The notes beneath the pieces are model-generated. The model was not told the origin of the DNA, ran no database searches, and saw only the letters and a program-made list of their open reading frames with translations. The translations under genes and the position numbers were made by a program. A stretch of DNA of 12,736 bases from Antrodiella citrinella (taxonomy: Eukaryota > Basidiomycota > Agaricomycetes > Polyporales > Steccherinaceae), in assembly GCA_004802725.1 (NCBI GenBank), contig SGPM01000541.1:1-12736 (forward strand). The letters run 5' to 3'. Shown here piece after piece: positions 8,743 to 12,736 of the stretch. Positions within the stretch are counted from its first letter, which is position 1. Each line of letters begins with the position of its first letter.

Positions 8743-9672
8743 TCAGAGAGCGTGAAGCAAATCTTTNGCGAAGTCCTCGGAAGCGCAAAGAATATCAGCA
8801 GTCGTCTTACGTTCAAACTTAAGTGCCGATTTCCATTGACGTCTGTCCAACGGACGGCCTTTTGTTGCGTCATCCGCTAGGATCTTTGCACGACGGGACT
8901 GATACCAATGCTCGCAATTAGGCGTCCAGTATTTGATATCAAGCCCTCCGTCTCGCCACACAGAGGGTTTCGGCCACCATGACATGTCCCGAAATCGTTC
9001 GGCAGAATCTAGAACGGATAGTAAGCTACCAGAGTCCATACGACACGTGCCTTGCTCACCTGTAGTATCGCGATAGTAGCCGCAAATCAACAGGATTTCC
9101 GCCTCCGACAGCGCATCATCCCAAAGCTGCTCGCCATCGGTTGTGTGTTGAGGGATGCCACCGAACTCAAGGCATCGTAGGCCGGGTCCAGCGAGAACCT
9201 CGTCGCATGCGAAGTCCAAAGTCACAGCATCCAAAGCCAAACGCCATACGATTCCGCCATACGCCAGAGCTGCGCGAAGAACATGCGTCTGCTGAAGGAG
9301 CTTGTCTCGGGCTCTGACATATACCTGATAATCGACGAGAGAATGCGAATAGTTCGGGTAGTGGAAGCCTAAGCTCACGTCGCGCGTGGAGGCGAAGTTG
9401 TGATGTTTCGCCTCAGTGAGCGAGGTGCGAACGAGATAGGAATGGAATGGAATCCCGCGCTGCAGCAATTCACGAACAACCTGGCGAAGATCTGGACCCC
9501 ATCCTTGACGGAGGATCTGTGTGCAAGAGACGGGATCATCTACCACCAATCGCCATGGGACACCCACAGCTTGACCAGATGTGATGATATAACAAGGTCC
9601 AGAAAGCACCCCGAACCGATCCCACGAATGCTGCGAATACTGTTTAGTCAACACGGTGACCTTCCGTTGAGA
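8743..9672 (-). CDS. Unnamed Agaricomycete-type hypothetical protein, main 3' exon (309 codons plus stop)
   Basis: A single long exon is read from 9672 down to TGA at 8743-8745. There is no ATG at the 5' side of the frame: the first candidate at 9652-9654 is GTG, and an in-frame TAA lies just beyond a CTTCAG acceptor ending at 9673. I therefore take 9672 as an exon start, giving SQRKVTVLTKQYS... Composition and codon use look like real protein. Distinctive segments are LLQRGIPFHSYL, YVRARDKLL, AALAYGGIVWRLAL (about residues 136-147), LSEAEILLICGYYRDTTG, and a Trp-rich block SWWPKPSVW...YWTPNCEHWYQ from about residue 231. I believe, from memory only, that such proteins occur in many copies in mushroom genomes without known function. 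The ambiguous base at 8767 falls in GCN, which is Ala whatever the base. The KVTVL segment matches the partial frame at the right end of the window. Confidence 0.75.
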   Translation of the reverse strand, partial: SQRKVTVLTKQYSQHSWDRFGVLSGPCYIITSGQAVGVPWRLVVDDPVSCTQILRQGWGPDLRQVVRELLQRGIPFHSYLVRTSLTEAKHHNFASTRDVSLGFHYPNYSHSLVDYQVYVRARDKLLQQTHVLRAALAYGGIVWRLALDAVTLDFACDEVLAGPGLRCLEFGGIPQHTTDGEQLWDDALSEAEILLICGYYRDTTGEQGTCRMDSGSLLSVLDSAERFRDMSWWPKPSVWRDGGLDIKYWTPNCEHWYQSRRAKILADDATKGRPLDRRQWKSALKFERKTTADILCASEDFXKDLLHAL

Positions 9673-9778
9673 CTGAAGCAGGGAGGGTTATGAGAGATGC
9701 CAGGATGACCGTAGGACTTGAGCCCAGCAAAATACACAGGACAGAGGTGGGATACGAGACACGTCGGCCACAGGACAC

Positions 9779-9835
9779 ACCGTAGGATGGGTACTGTTGA
9801 ATTGTGGTCTGAACACTTTCCATGAGCAAGGCATG
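9779..9835 (-). CDS. Probable upstream exon fragment of the minus-strand gene
   Basis: Read on the minus strand this gives HALLMESVQTTIQQYPSYG. It resembles TALLVNMHESSYQYTTQQYS, the residues just before KVTVL in the right-end paralogue, both in protein and in DNA around CAACAGTAC. A 106-nt intron (9673-9778, GTGTCC..CTTCAG) would join it in frame to the main exon, although the donor is weak. The similarity ends where the 61-bp array begins, so the rest of the 5' coding part is missing, displaced or not recognisable. Confidence 0.4.
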
Positions 9836-10065
9836 GGCGTCTGACTGCCTGCCCAGCTGTCTCCTTCCAGGAGCGAGACATGGCTGGGCAGCGTTGGGCG
9901 TCTGACGAGCTGCCCAACCGTCTCCTTCCAGGACGCGAGACACGGTTGGGCAGCGTTGGGCGTCTGACGAGCTGCCCAGCCGTCTCCTTCCAGGAGCGAG
10001 ACACGGTCGGGCGGCGTTGGGCGTCTGACTGCCTGCCCAACCGTCTCCTTCCAGGAGCGAGACAC
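9835..10065. repeat. 61-bp tandem array, 3.8 hairpin-forming copies
   Basis: Copies start at 9835, 9896, 9958 and 10019. They are 61, 62 and 61 bp, then a truncated fourth. Each full unit holds TGCCCAACCGTCTCC or a variant, a short CTTCCAGGA spacer, and GAGACACGGTTGGGCA, which are largely complementary. Copies 1 and 2 vary together in the arms (CAGC with GCTG, CAAC with GTTG); copy 3 does not fully. Minus-strand frames stay open through it by chance, but the 61-bp period shifts the frame in each copy, which argues against coding. Confidence 0.9.
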
Positions 10066-10130
10066 AGACTATAAGGCTACTTGGTGTAATCCTTCCAACC
10101 ATTCTGCTTATGTCGTTGCAGATGTTCCTC

Positions 10131-10165
10131 ATTCGGACAGCTGCACCCGATTCGGACAGCTGCAT
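10131..10165. repeat. Short direct repeat ATTCGGACAGCTGCA
   Basis: ATTCGGACAGCTGCA occurs at about 10131-10145 and again at about 10150-10164, a 19-bp period. It lies between the 61-bp array and the next repeat block. No coding frame was supported here. Confidence 0.75.
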
Positions 10166-10258
10166 CGCTGACTCAGCGCAGCTGCTCCTCGTTCCGATCC
10201 ATCTCTGCCACTTCGCCAGCTGTCTTTGTTCCACGCTGAAGCTCCCGTGCCACTCATC

Positions 10259-10830
10259 CTACTTTTGTGCCGTTCAAAAGTAGCCGCTCTTGATCAACTC
10301 GTACCGTGAGCGATCACTTCAGCTCCTACGCAGCTGATCTGCAACCGACCTGCAATTACTTTTTTCACGTTACCTTTGTGCCATTCAAAAGTATCTCCGC
10401 GATTGAGTCGCACTGAGAAGAAAGATCTGATGACCTTTTTATTGTACCTCACGACTGTGATGATTCGTACCATCTTGAACAACTCGTACTATGAGCGATC
10501 ACTTCAGTTCCTGCGCAGCTGATCTGCAACCGCCCTGCAATTACTCTTTTATTGTTCCTCACACCTTTAATGTTTTTCTTGGTTCTGTGTTCAAACTAAA
10601 CACGCTACCTTTGTGCTGTTCAAAAGTATCCCCGCGATTGAGTCGCACTGAGAAGAAAAATCTGATTACCTTTTTATTGTACCTTACGACTGTGATAGTT
10701 TTCTGGTTTCTGTGTTCAACCTGAACACACTACTTTTGTGCTGTTCAAAAGTAGCTGCTCTTTCAAGGCAGATTGAGTTGTGCGAAGCAGAAAGATGTGT
10801 GTTCTTGAAGAACTTGTACCATGAGCAATA
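10259..10830. repeat. Degenerate modular repeat block with four TACTTTTG/CAAAAGTA hairpins
   Basis: Four hairpins with a 7-nt loop (TGCYRTT) lie at 10259-10283, 10371-10393, 10606-10628 and 10730-10754. The first and last have perfect 9-bp arms, and the middle two have one mismatch in eight. A 91-bp module following hairpins 2 and 3 is duplicated (10371-10461 and 10606-10696). A second module of about 70 bp (AACTCGTACYRTGAGCGATC...) lies at 10295-10364 and 10480-10549. A decayed copy of both follows hairpin 4 (about 10771-10830). Modules have different spacing, so this is a rearranged array rather than a simple tandem. No protein frame was supported. Confidence 0.8.
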
Positions 10831-11036
10831 TGACGAAAACGTACGCAGTAACCCTGGGACCACACGCAAGTGCTTCTGACTCTCCGAGTAAGTGGGGGAA
10901 AAGGGGCGGGGATCTCTTGTTTTTATCTACAGTACATGATCGTGCTACTTATAAGCCTCGGAAATACCCGAAACACACTCGAAATAGGTACGGAAGTGTC
11001 CGACGAAAGTCCAGAGATGTCCGAGTTTTGTTAAAA

Positions 11037-11345
11037 CCTGAACCGGGACGTCGCAAGAGGGGTTATGGTGAAAGAGTAGAAGGAAGTAGAAGAAGTCCGA
11101 CACATCATAAAATCGAATAGAAAGGGTCCGACATATAGTAGAATCGAAGCAAAGAGGGTCCGACGCATCGTAAAATCGACTCGAAGAGGTCCGACGTATC
11201 GTAGAGCCCGAACTGGAACATCGCAAGAAGAACTACAGTGAATGAGTAGAAGGGAGTAGAAGAAGTCCGATGTACCGTAGAATTGAATAGGAGGGGTCCG
11301 ACGTATCGTAGAATTGACTCGAAGAGGTCTGAAGTACAGCAGAAT
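11037..11345. repeat. Two-level repeat: 170-bp unit made of ~31-bp GTCCGAC subunits
   Basis: Subunits of the type GTCCGACRTATCGTAGAAT begin near 11096, 11127, 11159, 11190, 11265, 11297 and, decayed, 11327. A longer unit beginning CCTGAACCGGGACGTCGCAA at 11037 recurs at 11207 (CCCGAACTGGAACATCGCAA) with similar flanking sequence, a 170-bp offset. The second copy has fewer subunits. Several frames are open on both strands because the array is stop-poor, but no protein is supported. Confidence 0.8.
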
Positions 11346-12453
11346 AATGCTAAAATGGGCTCCTATGGGTGTATCCGGTACCAGCAAGTCGTGGGTCTCA
11401 TCAACGGTTCCCATTGAATGTTCCCCCTTTCACCTCCGCAGTTCCTTTGTACTCGAACGATCCTCCTTCCGATTCCGCAGTTCTCGTACCGGTATATATA
11501 CCTGTACACGTCGGCCAAGTTGTTCCCCAACTTGACCACCTTGTTAATAGAGATTATCTTCCACTCTGAACATCGTCCTCATTGTCTCACTTGAACCTCG
11601 TCCTAGTTAGAACTCGTGCCGAAGTTATGCCTCACGTAACAAGGGCTCGGTATTGTGTTGTCGTCGAGAAATGACCGAGACCAATCCAAGTCATCAACAT
11701 CGCAGCAGTCCTCGTCGTTGCGGAACCAGTCGGAGGTTGTCATCTTGCCTTGTGTCAGTCTGAACAAGAACAATGAGCCTGACAAGTGAAAGATCAACCT
11801 GCACGCGCCGTGCGATGATCTGTATGACAAACGGTAACAAAAGGTCACTGCTTACTGCATTGAAACGACAACAGCTTATGTCGAGGAACGATTCTAGAAC
11901 TTTTGACAAGGATAACACTTCACTCGGATGCCTCTGCCACGTGCGATTGAGCCTTAGTGTTCTTCATCAGGGAGAACCTCATCGGAACCGCTGGGAACGA
12001 GTGTTATATTCGTGCAGACTTACCGCCCGGACCCCTCCGAGCCCGGCCTCCGAGGTTCACCAGGACACCTCCGCGGTAGCGTCCATTCTGACTGAGGAAC
12101 GTTGAGCTCACGGGTTTTATGCTGTGATGATCTACTGAGCTTTCCCGTTGAGCTCACATTTTCTTACCGGACATCCGGAGCTACTTCGGAGACCTCCGTG
12201 CTCCTCCTCATCCGGTATGTTCTACCCTTGGACTCCTCCTTCCCTTATTGTCCCTTCCTCCGTCGTCCTCACCAAGTGTTCATGTTTCCCTCATGTTCCG
12301 GTCAGTGACCTCTGGTCACAGTCCTCGCCTCCTACATGTTTCCGCTTATCTACTATCTGCCTCCGATCCGGACTTTGTCCATTCTCTGTAGGGTACCCTG
12401 TTAGTATAAGTAGCTATGACAGGACTGTACCGATTCTTCAGTTCGTAAATTAA
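11346..12453. other. No supported gene; decayed or regulatory DNA
   Basis: No long frame looks convincing. A short minus-strand frame at 11603-11743 (47 codons with stop, acidic, MTTSDWFRNDEDCCDVDDLDW) is a weak coding candidate. GGTATATATACC at 11491-11502 is a TATA-like palindrome. CGTTGAGCTCAC occurs twice (12100-12111 and 12146-12157). A perfect 6-bp hairpin GTGACC/GGTCAC lies at 12305-12319. TATAAGTAG at 12405-12413 could be a TATA box for the right-end gene. No LTR pair or primer-binding site could be defined. Confidence 0.4.
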
Positions 12454-12736
12454 CATTTCTTCCGTGTTCTTCCCTCGGGCCTCCGACCCTCTAGAGATGT
12501 TCCGTGGCATAAAGTCAAACTGCAACAGCTCACTGACGTTGTCCTCGACGAAGCACACATGGCTCTGGAATATATGGGACCGCAAAGGACTGACAAGTAC
12601 GTGAGACTCGACTGGCGAACAGTTACGTTGTTGTCTGAAACAGCACTACTTGTGAACATGCATGAAAGTAGCTATCAATATACGACTCAACAGTACTCAT
12701 TATCAAAGGTCACTGTGCTGGACTCTCAACATGTGG
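12454..12736 (+). CDS. Partial gene, paralogue of the minus-strand gene (runs off right edge)
   Basis: The frame is open from 12454, just after a TAA, to the window end, 94 codons. The first in-frame ATG is at 12559 (MALEYMGPQRTDKYVRLDWR...). The protein includes LDEAHMALEYM, VRLDWRTVTLLSETALLV and YTTQQYSLSKVTVLDSQHV. The last part matches the N-terminal side of the 8743-9672 gene (IQQYPSYG, then KVTVLTKQYSQHSW), so this is the 5' portion of a family member pointing right. Whether coding starts at 12559, upstream through another exon, or near 12454 cannot be decided here. GTACGT at about 12599 could be a splice donor but need not be used. TATAAGTAG lies about 150 bp before the ATG. The function is unknown. 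Confidence 0.55.

Noticed and set aside
8767..8767. Ambiguous base N as a possible frame break
   Set aside because: It falls in the third position of a GCN codon, which is Ala whatever the base, and the frame is intact on both sides.
9644..10234. 196-codon minus-strand frame through the 61-bp array
   Set aside because: The period is not a multiple of three and all three minus frames stay open there, so the openness comes from the repeat composition. Only the short segment 9779-9835 resembles a real exon.
10821..11120. 99-codon plus-strand frame with basic residues
   Set aside because: It crosses two different repeat blocks and its sequence follows the repeat units.
11773..12105. 110-codon plus-strand frame
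   Set aside because: Composition is not coding-like, it has no relative elsewhere in the window, and it starts inside an unrelated non-coding stretch.
12100..12460. Possible LTR, because of the short repeated CGTTGAGCTCAC and TATAAGTAG
   Set aside because: No second LTR, primer-binding site or gag/pol frame could be found in the window.
12529..12561. VVLDEAH, resembling motif II of a DEAH/RecQ-type helicase
   Set aside because: No Walker A or following motif is visible. The neighbouring residues instead match the unnamed family represented by the minus-strand gene.

Overview
This window looks like nuclear DNA of a basidiomycete fungus, most likely Agaricomycetes. The genes are cut by many very short introns (51-64 nt, GTRNGY...YAG). 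Codons favour C in the third position. The proteins carry low-complexity Pro/Ser tails, and a multi-copy Agaricomycete-like hypothetical family appears twice. No rRNA, tRNA, CRISPR or prokaryotic signal was seen.

Layout. (1) 1-1879 (+): the 3' part of a spliced gene of unknown function (467 residues visible) with three in-frame 45-bp repeats and a basic, proline-rich tail. (2) 1880-2692: a pyrimidine-rich spacer with 3' UTR and promoter. (3) 2693-7597 (+): a large seven-exon gene, reconstructed here as a 1371-residue protein of no recognised family. (4) 7598-8742: an intergenic stretch, partly very AT-rich. (5) 8743-9672 (-), with a likely upstream exon near 9779-9835: a member of an unnamed fungal family whose 5' part runs into a 61-bp tandem array. 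(6) 9835-11345: three unrelated repeat blocks. (7) 11346-12453: no convincing gene. (8) 12454-12736 (+): the truncated 5' part of a second member of the family in (5), so the two relatives lie head to head across the repeats.

The most interesting signal is a dispersed short palindrome related to CCGAACATCTTCG-n-CGAAGATGTTCGG. It occurs as pairs. Two copies sit inside each of the three abnormally long introns (310, 347 and 206 nt) of the two left-hand genes. None were seen in the eight short introns of those genes. A further pair lies just downstream of the big gene. The shared element, same strand and adjacency suggest that the two left-hand genes are one evolutionary or mobile unit, or that they were colonised by the same intron-seeking element. 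I could not assign a biochemical function to any protein here. All functional statements beyond gene structure are inference.
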